Part shown: positions 28,046 to 35,740 of the stretch, in pieces
Position numbering within the stretch: position 1 is the first letter of the stretch
Layout: each line of letters opens with the position of its first letter
Assembly: GCF_020731145.1 (NCBI RefSeq)
Contig: NZ_JAJFZN010000001.1
Location: 310,001-374,000 of the forward strand
From: Sneathiella sp. HT1-7
GTDB lineage: Bacteria > Pseudomonadota > Alphaproteobacteria > Sneathiellales > Sneathiellaceae
DNA length: 64,000 nucleotides
Reading direction: 5' to 3'
Made by a program: the position numbers and the translations under genes
Notes under the pieces: generated by a model
The model's input: the letters and a program-made list of their open reading frames with translations, nothing else
Told to the model about the DNA's origin: nothing
The model's database searches: none

Positions 28046-29509
28046 ATGATGTTCAAGAAAATTGGTCTTTTTGTTGTCATCGTAATTGTTGTCCTGATCG
28101 GAGTAATGACATTTAACACCTTCACGAATACGGCAGACGACCCTATTTTCGAAGTGGTTGAGATGCCCGCAATCGACACCAATGCAGTCGCGGCGCGCCT
28201 CTCCGAAGCAGTTCGCATTAAGACCATCTCCACCGATGTCGGCGATCCTCCGGCAAGCGCGGAATTTGACCAGCTGCATCTTTTGATCACCAGCGCGTTT
28301 CCCCTTGTTCATGAGAATCTGAAGCGTGACGTGGTCGGGGATCATAGCCTGCTATATAGCTGGGAAGGCAGCGATACAAGTCTGCCGCCGGCGCTGCTGA
28401 TGGGCCATATGGATGTGGTCCCGGTCGAACCCGGCACAGAGGGAGACTGGGAAGAAGATGCTTTCTCCGGTGCGATCAAGGACGGGAAAATTTGGGGGCG
28501 CGGCACGCTAGATGACAAGTTGTCCGTTTTTGCCATTTTGGAGGCAGCCGAACTTCAATTGGCCGCAGGCTTCAAACCTAAGCGTACGCTCTATTTCGCT
28601 TTCGGCCATGACGAGGAAATTGGCGGAGAAAATGGCGCGGGGAAAATCGCGGACTTGCTTGAAGAGCGCGGCGTCAAGCTTGCCTTCACGCTGGATGAAG
28701 GCATGGTGATTGTCCAAGGAATGATGCCCGGCGTAGAGGAACCAATTGCCTTTATTGCGCTTGCAGAAAAAGGATATCTTACCCTGAAGCTGACGGCCAC
28801 GACGGAAGGCGGGCATTCCTCTATTCCTCCCAAAACAACAGCGATCGGGAAAATCGCGCGAGCTATCACCCGGCTTGAAGAAAATCGTTTTCCTGCGGCC
28901 CTCAACAGCCCAGCCTCTGACATGTTTGATACACTCGCGCCACATATGGGATTGCCGTTGAAGGCCATCATTTCGAACCGCTGGTTGCTTGATCCTCTGC
29001 TGGTCAGCGAGCTTGGTAAGGGCGGCGCGACAAACGCCATGGTCCGCACCACCACAGCCATCACCATTACAGAGAGCGGCACGAAAGATAATGTCCTCCC
29101 ATCGACTGCCACGGCGACCGTTAATTTCCGCCTGCTCCCGGACACCAGCATTGATGATGTTGTTGATCACGTCACGAAGGTGGTGGACGATCCGGATATT
29201 AAAATCTCCGTCAAGCAGGGTAACGAGCCGTCACGAATTTCCAGTAAGTCGGGAGAGGGTTATCAACTGATCGAAAAAACTATTCGTGAAACACTACCCG
29301 ATGTGCTGGTATCACCCGGTCTGATGCTGGCCGGATCGGACAGTAAACATTATGAAACCATCGCCGAGAACAGCTACCGCTTCCTGCCCATGCGCTTCGG
29401 CCCGGACGATCTTTCGCGGGTGCATGGCACGAATGAGCGGATTTACATCGATAGCTATGTCGAGATCATCCAATTCTATCGCCGGCTTTTGGAGAATACC
29501 GGAGGCTAA
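28046..29509 (+). CDS. M20 family metallopeptidase (carboxypeptidase S / PM20D1-like)
   Basis: A 487-residue M20 zinc amidohydrolase resembling carboxypeptidase S and PM20D1 N-acyl amino acid hydrolases. A hydrophobic N-terminal segment (residues 3-25) makes it membrane-anchored or exported. Metal and catalytic motifs are LLMGHMDVVPVE, GRGTLDDKLSVFA and FGHDEEIGGENGAG, and the dimerisation/lid domain contains TEGGHSSIPP. The ATG at 28046 follows CAGGAGAGC and directly precedes the hydrophobic segment; the in-frame ATG at 27932 lies inside the divergent gene. The gene is divergent from the cupin gene. Confidence 0.92.
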   Translation: MMFKKIGLFVVIVIVVLIGVMTFNTFTNTADDPIFEVVEMPAIDTNAVAARLSEAVRIKTISTDVGDPPASAEFDQLHLLITSAFPLVHENLKRDVVGDHSLLYSWEGSDTSLPPALLMGHMDVVPVEPGTEGDWEEDAFSGAIKDGKIWGRGTLDDKLSVFAILEAAELQLAAGFKPKRTLYFAFGHDEEIGGENGAGKIADLLEERGVKLAFTLDEGMVIVQGMMPGVEEPIAFIALAEKGYLTLKLTATTEGGHSSIPPKTTAIGKIARAITRLEENRFPAALNSPASDMFDTLAPHMGLPLKAIISNRWLLDPLLVSELGKGGATNAMVRTTTAITITESGTKDNVLPSTATATVNFRLLPDTSIDDVVDHVTKVVDDPDIKISVKQGNEPSRISSKSGEGYQLIEKTIRETLPDVLVSPGLMLAGSDSKHYETIAENSYRFLPMRFGPDDLSRVHGTNERIYIDSYVEIIQFYRRLLENTGG

Positions 29510-29515
29510 GTCGTA

Positions 29516-29761
29516 TCAGTGCCGCCGTGCCTGAACGATAACTGCGTCTATACTTTCTTCCCCAAGCGCCTTGATCGCCTCCAGACGATGCAATCCTTCA
29601 ATCAGGACATAGCGATCCTGGCCGAGGCGGACCTGTATCGGTGATTTCTGGCCATTCTCCAATATATCCTCCGCCAGCGCGTCGACACGCGCCATGTCGA
29701 GAAGTTTACGGGCCTTGCTCGTAACATAAATCTTCTCGGTCTCGATAACGACGGTCTTCAT
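29516..29761 (-). CDS. ParB-like nuclease/sulfiredoxin-fold small protein
   Basis: An 81-residue single-domain protein of the ParB N-terminal/Srx fold: EDILENGQKSPIQVRLG followed by DRYVLIEGLHRLEAIKALGEESI. The GLHRxEAxxxLG motif is the nucleotide-binding signature of the fold (usually GxxRxxA). No helix-turn-helix follows, so it is not a partition protein; related domains bind or hydrolyse nucleotides such as CTP. The ATG at 29761 follows GGAG at a good distance. It is convergent with the M20 peptidase gene. Function unknown. Confidence 0.82.
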   Translation of the reverse strand: MKTVVIETEKIYVTSKARKLLDMARVDALAEDILENGQKSPIQVRLGQDRYVLIEGLHRLEAIKALGEESIDAVIVQARRH

Positions 29762-29865
29762 CACGGCTCCAATTCAAGGAAAAATATATAGTGGCCACAC
29801 TCTCAATATCTCACAAATCACTGTTTGGCGCGTCTAAATTTATATTTAGCGAATGGAGAAATGTT

Positions 29866-30054
29866 ATGAAAATTACAGGCGACAGAGATAAGTGGGAATT
29901 TTATCAGGATCACAATGAAAAGCATCATAAATGGCGCTGGCGCCGCACAGCATCGAATGGACGAATTGTTGGCGCCTCCACGCAAGGGTACGCGGAAAAG
30001 GAAGAATGCGTGGAGAATGCCGAACGGAACGGCTTTGTGAAATCGTCCGGGTAG
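29866..30054 (+). CDS. YegP-type DUF1508 protein
   Basis: A 62-residue protein with the short DUF1508/YegP repeat fold: WEFYQDHNEKHHKWRWRRTA followed by SNGRIVGASTQGYAEKEEC. The ATG at 29866 follows ATGGAGAA with good spacing and begins MKITGDRDKW; an in-frame ATG at 29791 has no ribosome-binding site. YegP-like proteins are small stress-associated proteins without known biochemistry. Confidence 0.8.
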   Translation: MKITGDRDKWEFYQDHNEKHHKWRWRRTASNGRIVGASTQGYAEKEECVENAERNGFVKSSG

Positions 30055-30060
30055 ATCTGC

Positions 30061-30717
30061 CTAGTTCAAGGAGGAGGGCACCGGACGCGGGTTGTCCTCC
30101 TCGCGAATTTCACCAAGCGCCTGGCGGATCACCACCCAGGCACCCTGCAAGGCGAGGAACGCCATTATCGCGGCAACGATAAAATCCGGCCAGCCCGTTC
30201 CAGTGCCGAAGACTCCCCCAGCGGCAATCAGAACAGCAATATTACCAAGCACATCATTACGGGTGCAAAGCCAGACGGATCGCATATTGCTATCCCCTGC
30301 CCGATAGGACCATAAAAGGATAAAAACAGCGGCGTTGGCAATTAGGGCAACCGTACCCACGACACCCATGGTCATGGCGCCCGGTAATGTCCCGGAAATA
30401 ACATGCGTAATGACATTCCCGATTACCCAAATCCCGAATACAGCCATGACCAAGCCCTTGAACAAGGCGGCCTTCGCCCGGACGCGCAGAGCCATGCCTA
30501 AAACGAAGAGGCTAATTGCGTAATTTCCCGCATCACCCAGAAAATCAAGCGCATCAGCCTGAAGCGAGGCAGAGCCCGCCGCCAGACCTGCAAGTATCTC
30601 AACCAGGAACATCCCGCCGTTGACAATCAAGGCAAGCCACAGAACCAACCGGTATCGGCCGGTTTGCAGCTCCGCCCCCTTGTCGAAATTGGATCCCCCA
30701 CAGCAATTCGTGCTCAT
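30061..30717 (-). CDS. Cation diffusion facilitator family transporter
   Basis: A 218-residue cation transporter of the CDF family, short of the cytoplasmic C-terminal domain. The N-terminus has a CC pair (TNCCGG). Transmembrane residues expected for metal binding are visible: SASLQADALDFLGDAGNYAIS in segment 2 (D, D) and WLCTRNDVLGNIAVLIAA in segment 5 (N, D). About six membrane segments can be placed. Such proteins export Zn, Co, Cd or Fe; the metal is undetermined. A 7-bp inverted repeat upstream (30790-30808) may be a binding site. Confidence 0.88.
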   Translation of the reverse strand: MSTNCCGGSNFDKGAELQTGRYRLVLWLALIVNGGMFLVEILAGLAAGSASLQADALDFLGDAGNYAISLFVLGMALRVRAKAALFKGLVMAVFGIWVIGNVITHVISGTLPGAMTMGVVGTVALIANAAVFILLWSYRAGDSNMRSVWLCTRNDVLGNIAVLIAAGGVFGTGTGWPDFIVAAIMAFLALQGAWVVIRQALGEIREEDNPRPVPSSLN

Positions 30718-30789
30718 CTTCTGAACTTCCTTATATCAAGACAACACGTTAGCATTCCCTATCCCTCTCACGTCAAGGGTCCTCCTTTT

Positions 30790-30808
30790 AGTTGCTAATG
30801 CAGCAACT
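30790..30808. repeat. Inverted repeat upstream of CDF transporter
   Basis: AGTTGCT (30790-30796) and AGCAACT (30802-30808) are separated by five bases between the divergent transporter and thioesterase genes. It could be an operator for a metal-responsive regulator or a small hairpin; no regulator gene is adjacent. Confidence 0.3.
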
Positions 30809-30869
30809 CTCTTGCGCAATGAACAATAATTGCGATACTAAAAAAGAAAAATGATAAAGAGTTCCCTGC

Positions 30870-31280
30870 ATGACCAGTTCCTCAATTCCGGAAGGCTTCC
30901 GCCTTTATGGCGCACGAAGCCCCTTCACATCAAAAATTGGCCCCCTCTACTACAAAGCTGATGGCGACGACTTTATATATGGTTTTCTTGCAGAGGAAGG
31001 CCATACCAATAGCAATGGTGTCGTACATGGCGGCATGCTGTTCAGTTTTCTTGACGACATTCTAGGGCATATCGTCTGGCGCTCCCTCAACCAAAAGCGC
31101 TGCGCGACAATCTCCATGAATTGTGACTTTGTCGCATCCGCCAAACCGGGCGACTGGGTGGAAGCACGATCAGAAATCAGCCGCAAAGGCATGGCAGTAA
31201 TCTTCATGCGCGGCGAACTACTGGTCAGGGGAGAGCGGATCCTGTCCGCTGACGGCATATGGAAAATTATCGGGAAGTAA
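30870..31280 (+). CDS. PaaI-type hotdog thioesterase
   Basis: A 136-residue hotdog-fold acyl-CoA thioesterase of the PaaI family. The signature VVHGGMLFSFLDDILG, with HGG at 53-55 and the acidic residues of the catalytic helix, is intact, as is the strand CATISMNCDFVASAKPGDWVEA. It would hydrolyse small acyl- or aryl-CoA thioesters. The Ser/Thr dehydratase gene follows after 7 bases, so both are in one transcript; the acyl-CoA ligase lies downstream. Confidence 0.92.
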   Translation: MTSSSIPEGFRLYGARSPFTSKIGPLYYKADGDDFIYGFLAEEGHTNSNGVVHGGMLFSFLDDILGHIVWRSLNQKRCATISMNCDFVASAKPGDWVEARSEISRKGMAVIFMRGELLVRGERILSADGIWKIIGK

Positions 31281-31287
31281 GAGATAC

Positions 31288-32232
31288 ATGACCACGGAAA
31301 TCTCGCTAGAAGCTATTGAAAGCGCCCGCAATCGGCTTGCTCCGCGCATCCGCCGAACACCTCAGATGATATTCACGCTAGATAGCGGACAGGAGGTATC
31401 GGCAAAGCTTGAGAATCTGCAGGTATCCGGATCCTTCAAAATTCGCGGCGCACTCAATACTGTTCTTGGCCTTTCGAAAGAAAAGTTGGAACGCGGCCTA
31501 GTCACGGCCTCTGGTGGTAATCATGGGATGGGTGTCGCAACTGCGGGCGCGATGACCGGAACGAAGACGACCATTTACCTGCCCGAAAACACGCCCCAAT
31601 CCAAAGTCGACAAACTTCGGAAAATAGCGACGGAGGTTATTGTTTCAGGGTCGGTTTGGGATGATGCAAATGCCCTGGCCCTGACCGCGGCAAAAGAAGG
31701 AAAGCACTATGTTCACCCGTTTGCAGACACCAGTGTCATTGCCGGTCAGGGCACGATCGGCCTTGAAATACTGGAGGATGCCCCTGACCTCGATATCCTT
31801 CTGGTCGCCATCGGAGGCGGCGGCCTGATTTCAGGTGTGGCGTCGGCGGTGAAAGCAATTAATCCCAACATCAAGGTGATCGGCGTGGAGGCAATCGGTG
31901 CGCCCACTCTGAAAACAAGTCTTGATGCCGGAGAGCTCACTACGTTAGACAAAATTGAAACTAAGGCTAGTACGCTCGCCCCGCGTCGGTCAGAAGAAGT
32001 TAATTTTCGGATTATCTCCCGCCTCGTTGATGATATCCTCCTTGTCTCGGATGAGGACATGAAGAGAGCAGCGGAGTGGCTATGGCAGAACGTTGGTCTT
32101 GGCGTTGAACTATCTGCCGCCGCCGCAGTTGCGGCACTACAATCCGGACGGTTCTCCCCCGACCCTTCTGCGAAAACTGGCGTTATAATATGTGGCGCCG
32201 GACCCGACGGGTTTGACATTTCCGGAAAGTGA
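31288..32232 (+). CDS. PLP-dependent threonine/serine dehydratase
   Basis: A 314-residue fold-type II PLP enzyme. The PLP lysine is K51 in SGSFKIRGA, the phosphate-side SGGNHG is at 75-80, and a glycine-rich loop AIGGGGLISG binds the PLP phosphate. It lacks a regulatory ACT domain, so it is the catabolic/serine racemase-like type rather than biosynthetic IlvA. Possible reactions are threonine to 2-oxobutyrate, serine to pyruvate, or hydroxyaspartate dehydration. It follows the PaaI thioesterase by 7 bases. Confidence 0.9.
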   Translation: MTTEISLEAIESARNRLAPRIRRTPQMIFTLDSGQEVSAKLENLQVSGSFKIRGALNTVLGLSKEKLERGLVTASGGNHGMGVATAGAMTGTKTTIYLPENTPQSKVDKLRKIATEVIVSGSVWDDANALALTAAKEGKHYVHPFADTSVIAGQGTIGLEILEDAPDLDILLVAIGGGGLISGVASAVKAINPNIKVIGVEAIGAPTLKTSLDAGELTTLDKIETKASTLAPRRSEEVNFRIISRLVDDILLVSDEDMKRAAEWLWQNVGLGVELSAAAAVAALQSGRFSPDPSAKTGVIICGAGPDGFDISGK

Positions 32233-32322
32233 ATTCTCTTCACACGGTTTCGATTGACCCTCCTTCCCTTGCGACGTAACCTGAGTTTAAACAGGGAATA
32301 ATAATATGTTCTGGGGAGTTAT

Positions 32323-34041
32323 ATGTCTGAATTTCTATGGGAGAAGTCTTACCCAAAAGGGGTAAAATGGGAAATCGAAATCGAGGAAAAGCCGGTCTAC
32401 AGCCTTCTCGATGAAGCCGTTAAAAAATGGCCCAACCAATATGCCATTGATTTCATGGACAAGCGGATCACCTATGCGGAACTCAATGACATGGTCGACC
32501 GAGCCGCAAAGGGTTTCCGTGAACTTGGCGTAAAGGAAGGGGTGCATGTCGGGCTGTACCTGCCAAACACACCTCATTACATTGTCTGCTTCTTCGGTAT
32601 CCTGAAAGCGGGAGGCACGGTGGTCAACTATTCACCACTCGATGCAAAACGCGAATTGCGTCACAAGATTGAAGATAGCAATACGGATTTTATTGTTACA
32701 CTTGATTTGGAAGTTCTTTATCCGAATATTGCGGCGATGTTGCAGGAGACCCGACTAAAGAAGATCATTGTTGGTTGTCTCAAGGAAGTTCTCCCATTTC
32801 CAAAGAATTTCCTGTATCCGTTGGTCAAATCAAAAGAGATTTCAAAAATACCGGCCGATGACAACCATCTCACATTCAAGCAATTGCTTGCCAATGATGG
32901 TCGTGGCGAGGCAAGCCCCGTTCCCGACCCATCGGAGCAGGTTGCGGTCTTGCAATATACCGGCGGTACTACAGGCCTTCCCAAGGGCGCTATGCTGACC
33001 CACAAGAACCTGATTGCGGCGTGTCAGCAACTGCGGGCGATGCAGCAGGGAGAAGATGCTGTCCTCATTGACGGAGCTGAAAAGGTACTTGCCGTTTTAC
33101 CGCTTTTCCATATCTACGCTCTGACCGTCATTATGAATTTTGGGATTGCTGGCGGCGCAGAGATTATCCTTCATCCGAAGTTCGAGCTTGATGACGTGAT
33201 GAAGGATATCGACAAGAAAAAGCCGACGATGTTTCCGGGCGTGCCCACCATGTATATGGCAATCGCCAACCATCCGGAGATTTCCAAATATGATCTGTCC
33301 TCCCTGAAATTCTGTGCCTCCGGCGGCGCTCCCTTGCCTGTCGAAGTACAGGATCTGTTCCAGAAGGTGACCGGATGTCGATTACTTGAAGGCTGGGGCA
33401 TGACAGAAACATCCCCGTCTGGCACCTCCACACCAATGACGGACAAGCAGATTGCAGGTGCCGCAGGCGTGCCAGTCCCTGGCGTTGAAATTCGCATCCT
33501 TGATGTAGACGACAAGAGCAAGATCATGCCCACAGGAGAAATCGGAGAAATTACGATCAAGGGCCCGAATATCATGAAAGGCTATTGGAATAAACCCGAG
33601 GCCACAGAGGCGAGCTTCATCGGCGATTTCTTCCTGACCGGCGATACTGGTTTTATTGACGAAGAAGGGTATATGCATATCGTCGATCGGACCAAGGACA
33701 TGATTACGTCTGGTGGCTTTAACGTATATCCGCGTATCATTGAGGAAGCCATATTTGAACACCCGGCCGTGGCCGAGGTGACAGTTGTCGGCATTCCCGA
33801 TGATTATCGCGGAGAGTCAGCCAAAGCCTTTATCAAGCTAACACCGAGTGGCAAGGAATTCACTTTGGAAGAACTCCGCGAGTTTCTCGCAGATAAGCTG
33901 GGTAAGCATGAACTGCCAACGGCAGTGGAATTCCGGCCTGAGCTTCCAAAAACCCTGGTAGGTAAACTCTCCAAGAAAGAGCTTGTAGAAGAAGAAAAAC
34001 TTAAATATGAGGCCCGCAAAAAGGCAGAAGCCTCTGCATGA
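32323..34041 (+). CDS. Long-chain acyl-CoA ligase (AMP-forming)
   Basis: A 572-residue ANL-superfamily acyl-CoA synthetase. The P-loop-like ATP motif is YTGGTTGLPKGA at 212-223, the A4/A5 region reads EGWGMTETSP, and the A8/hinge region is DRTKDMITSGGFNVYPRIIEE. The C-terminal lysine for adenylation lies in LPKTLVGKLSKKEL. Length and overall sequence fit medium- to long-chain fatty acid activation. A GGGGAG Shine-Dalgarno sequence precedes the ATG. It fits with the many beta-oxidation genes of the window. Confidence 0.95.
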   Translation: MSEFLWEKSYPKGVKWEIEIEEKPVYSLLDEAVKKWPNQYAIDFMDKRITYAELNDMVDRAAKGFRELGVKEGVHVGLYLPNTPHYIVCFFGILKAGGTVVNYSPLDAKRELRHKIEDSNTDFIVTLDLEVLYPNIAAMLQETRLKKIIVGCLKEVLPFPKNFLYPLVKSKEISKIPADDNHLTFKQLLANDGRGEASPVPDPSEQVAVLQYTGGTTGLPKGAMLTHKNLIAACQQLRAMQQGEDAVLIDGAEKVLAVLPLFHIYALTVIMNFGIAGGAEIILHPKFELDDVMKDIDKKKPTMFPGVPTMYMAIANHPEISKYDLSSLKFCASGGAPLPVEVQDLFQKVTGCRLLEGWGMTETSPSGTSTPMTDKQIAGAAGVPVPGVEIRILDVDDKSKIMPTGEIGEITIKGPNIMKGYWNKPEATEASFIGDFFLTGDTGFIDEEGYMHIVDRTKDMITSGGFNVYPRIIEEAIFEHPAVAEVTVVGIPDDYRGESAKAFIKLTPSGKEFTLEELREFLADKLGKHELPTAVEFRPELPKTLVGKLSKKELVEEEKLKYEARKKAEASA

Positions 34042-34070
34042 CTAGATGAAATGGAGCGCAAGAGGCGTGT

Positions 34071-34622
34071 ATGAGTAAATTTCTTGCGATTGATTTTGAA
34101 ACGGCGAATAACGCGCCAGATAGCGCCTGCGCCATCGGTCTTGTTCGGGGGGAAAATGGAAAAATTGTTCAAGAAGAATCTTTCCTGATCCGCCCGCCGA
34201 GCCCGGAATTCTTTTTCACTCATATCCATGGACTGACATGGGAACATGTAATGGATGCGCCTGATTTCGGATTGCTCTGGCCGGACATTGCGCCTCTATT
34301 CGAAGGTGTGGATTTTCTCGCTGCACATAATGCAGGCTTTGATTCGCGTGTGCTTAAAAGCTGCTGCTCCCTCCATGATCTCACAATGCCCCATCAGGAA
34401 TTCACCTGCACGGTTAAGCTCGCCCGGGGCATGTGGGAGGTGCGGCCTACAAAACTTCCCAATGTTGCACATTTTCTGGGGCTGGACCTCAATCACCATG
34501 ACGCCCTTTCCGATAGTCGGGCCTGCGCGAATATTGTCCTCGCCGCAGAGCGGGACGGATGGTCGTTTGATACAGGGTATGACAATGTCGGCGAGCGCTA
34601 TATTGCCATTGATCAGATCTAA
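34071..34622 (+). CDS. DnaQ-type 3'-5' exonuclease
   Basis: A 183-residue DEDD exonuclease similar to the epsilon proofreading domain. Exo I is AIDFETAN with D8 and E10, Exo II is LAAHNAGFDSRVL, and Exo IIIh is NHHDALSDSRA with the histidine and final aspartate. There is no C-terminal BRCT or PHP domain. It could act in DNA repair or RNA trimming. It starts 29 bases after the acyl-CoA ligase gene, probably a chance neighbour. Confidence 0.9.
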   Translation: MSKFLAIDFETANNAPDSACAIGLVRGENGKIVQEESFLIRPPSPEFFFTHIHGLTWEHVMDAPDFGLLWPDIAPLFEGVDFLAAHNAGFDSRVLKSCCSLHDLTMPHQEFTCTVKLARGMWEVRPTKLPNVAHFLGLDLNHHDALSDSRACANIVLAAERDGWSFDTGYDNVGERYIAIDQI

Positions 34623-34637
34623 ATTTCTCGAAATTAT

Positions 34638-34652
34638 TGCGAATCGTTCTCA
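34638..34652. promoter_or_regulatory. Fur-family box 1
   Basis: TGCGAATCGTTCTCA has the 7-1-7 inverted layout of a Fur or Mur box and sits in a longer dyad, ATTG.GAA.c.TTC.CAAT. It lies upstream of the -35 hexamer of the promoter at 34660-34688. Fur represses with iron; Mur, its alphaproteobacterial manganese-sensing relative, uses very similar boxes. Confidence 0.65.
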
Positions 34653-34659
34653 ATATCTA

Positions 34660-34688
34660 TTGACGGGATCGTTCGGCTAATATTTAAT
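34660..34688 (+). promoter_or_regulatory. Sigma-70 promoter between two Fur boxes
   Basis: TTGACG (34660-34665) and TTTAAT (34683-34688) are 17 bases apart, giving a predicted start near 34695 inside Fur box 2. The placement of one box upstream of -35 and one over the start site is typical of metal-repressed promoters. Confidence 0.55.
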
Positions 34689-34690
34689 AA

Positions 34691-34705
34691 TGCAAATCAT
34701 TTGCA
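34691..34705. promoter_or_regulatory. Fur-family box 2, perfect palindrome
   Basis: TGCAAATCATTTGCA is a perfect 7-1-7 palindrome. It covers the predicted transcription start and would block initiation when bound by metal-loaded Fur or Mur. Confidence 0.7.
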
Positions 34706-34720
34706 ATATGGAAATGCCCG

Positions 34721-34891
34721 ATGATCCGAATCAGATGCCTCTCACCCGCTGCAATGGCTTCTCTTCTCACAAAGACCGCAGAAGAACAACGTGCTGCCGG
34801 CAGACAGCCTTGCAAACATTTAAATGAAGGATTTGGAGATCCGCATATTTTATATTATGCCAAGGCACAAAAAGAAGGGCGGTCCCGGTAA
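34721..34891 (+). CDS. Candidate 56-residue protein under Fur boxes
   Basis: A short reading frame (begins MIRIRCLSPAAMASLLTK, ends AKAQKEGRSR) lies just downstream of the double Fur box. It fills nearly the whole candidate transcript and its stop falls in the loop of the terminator hairpin. There is a weak GGAA eight bases before the ATG. I recognise no family; it has two cysteines and is basic. It is not similar to the iron-regulated small protein HemP. It may be a real small protein or a chance frame in a regulatory RNA. Confidence 0.35.
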   Translation: MIRIRCLSPAAMASLLTKTAEEQRAAGRQPCKHLNEGFGDPHILYYAKAQKEGRSR

Positions 34892-34907
34892 ACCCGGAAC
34901 CGCCCTT
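34875..34907. terminator. Bidirectional intrinsic terminator
   Basis: A 14-bp stem (34875-34888 with 34894-34907, one mismatch, five-base loop) of high GC content. On the minus strand it is followed by CTTTTT and would end the 68-residue basic protein gene; on the plus strand AACTTTT follows and would end the Fur-box transcript. Confidence 0.8.
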
Positions 34908-34927
34908 AACTTTTCAATACGCTATAT

Positions 34928-35134
34928 TCAGGCTGCAGCGCGTGTCGCGGCCTGGACTTTCTTCAACTGACGCCGGGCCGCGTGACGACCATGGGCTTTC
35001 AAATTCATTTTACGGGCTGCGCGCTGCTGATTGGACCGGCTGCTCTTGGTCAGTCCGCTCCCGCTTCCGCCGCCGCCTTTTTTACGGCTCTTGCCGCCCT
35101 GATTGCGGCCATTCCGTGCTGATCTCGCTGTCAT
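34928..35134 (-). CDS. Small, highly basic protein, unknown
   Basis: A 68-residue protein rich in Arg, Lys, Gly, Ser and Ala and with almost no acidic residues. The N-terminal half is glycine/serine-rich with KSRKKGGGG, and the C-terminal half forms a basic helix (NLKAHGRHAARRQLKKVQAA). GGAG precedes the ATG by 8 bases and a terminator follows 21 bases after the stop, so it is very likely expressed. Composition suggests nucleic-acid binding, for example nucleoid or ribosome association. I do not recognise a family. Confidence 0.65.
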   Translation of the reverse strand: MTARSARNGRNQGGKSRKKGGGGSGSGLTKSSRSNQQRAARKMNLKAHGRHAARRQLKKVQAATRAAA

Positions 35135-35242
35135 GTGACTAGCTCCACTCGCTTCAAACTAAAATTCGAAGCGCCTTACATAATGGCTCATGGCCGAAAG
35201 GTACAGAAAAAATTTCACCTACAGGCGCAAATTTTCCAAATA

Positions 35243-35545
35243 TCAGGAAAAAACGCTCTGTAGCTTCATAGCAATCCCCATATTACCAGCGATTTTCAGC
35301 TTACCCATCATAAAGGCGGTTGTGGGGTCCAGTTCACCTTTTGCCAAAGCTTCGAAATTCTCTTTCGTAATTGTAATGGTGCAATCGGCCTCTTCATCTT
35401 CATTAGAGATAGTGTTTGGCACAGACGCCGCATCGACGAAAACGATCCCGTCATCACCAAAATCGAATTTCAGCGTCGCATCCAGGCCACTATCCTCCCC
35501 AACACGTTCCCGCATGCCTTCAGTAATCTCTTCTAGCGTCGCCAT
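35243..35545 (-). CDS. SCP2 sterol-binding domain protein
   Basis: A 100-residue single SCP2-domain protein. SCP2 folds form a hydrophobic tunnel that binds acyl-CoAs, fatty acids or sterols. The fold pattern is clear: LKFDFGDDGIVFVD, ADCTITITKENFEALAKGELDPTTAFMMGKLKIAGNMGIAMKL. The ATG at 35545 follows AGGAAAAGAAAG; the longer reading frame upstream runs through the operator region and is not coding. The gene is divergent from the SDR/acyl-CoA dehydrogenase pair and the shared gap holds a MerR-type palindrome, so it is probably an acyl-CoA carrier of that regulon. Confidence 0.93.
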   Translation of the reverse strand: MATLEEITEGMRERVGEDSGLDATLKFDFGDDGIVFVDAASVPNTISNEDEEADCTITITKENFEALAKGELDPTTAFMMGKLKIAGNMGIAMKLQSVFS

Positions 35546-35624
35546 CTTTCTTTTCCTTTCAGCATTAGACCAAAACTGTCTATAAATTAGGGTATAAGAC
35601 CTACCTGGGTCCTCTACAATAAAA

Positions 35625-35646
35625 TTGACGTTAACGTAAACGTCAA
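35625..35646. promoter_or_regulatory. 22-bp MerR/LiuR-type operator
   Basis: A near-perfect palindrome with arms TTGACGTT and AACGTCAA around AACGTA. It is almost identical to the palindrome before the MerR gene at 47902-47923. It lies between the divergent SCP2 and SDR genes, 80 and 95 bases from their starts, and may control both. LiuR-type MerR regulators of acyl-CoA catabolism bind sites of this kind. Confidence 0.7.
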
Positions 35647-35740
35647 CCCAAGGTCTGTCAAATGCTGATCCAGTGTGAGGCTGCAACGTCGGGGACCAAA
35701 TGAAACGCAATAATAATAAAAAGAAGCGCGGGAGAAGTAG

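Larger units (their letters stand above)
34695..34914 (+). ncRNA. Candidate metal-repressed small transcript
   Basis: A transcript from the Fur-boxed promoter to the terminator at 34875-34907 would be about 200-220 nt. No recognised gene lies in it. It may be a Fur- or Mur-repressed regulatory RNA analogous in control (not in sequence) to RyhB, or the mRNA of the 56-codon reading frame at 34721. The evidence is the promoter, operator pair and terminator layout only. Confidence 0.4.

Noticed and set aside
30740-30790. MerR-type promoter with 19-base spacer before the CDF transporter
   Set aside because: A TTGACG and a TAACGT are 19 bases apart on the minus strand, but there is no matching dyad in the spacer and no MerR gene beside it.
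34708-34830. 39-codon frame starting at an ATG just after Fur box 2
   Set aside because: No ribosome-binding site, and it is shorter than the overlapping 56-codon frame at 34721.
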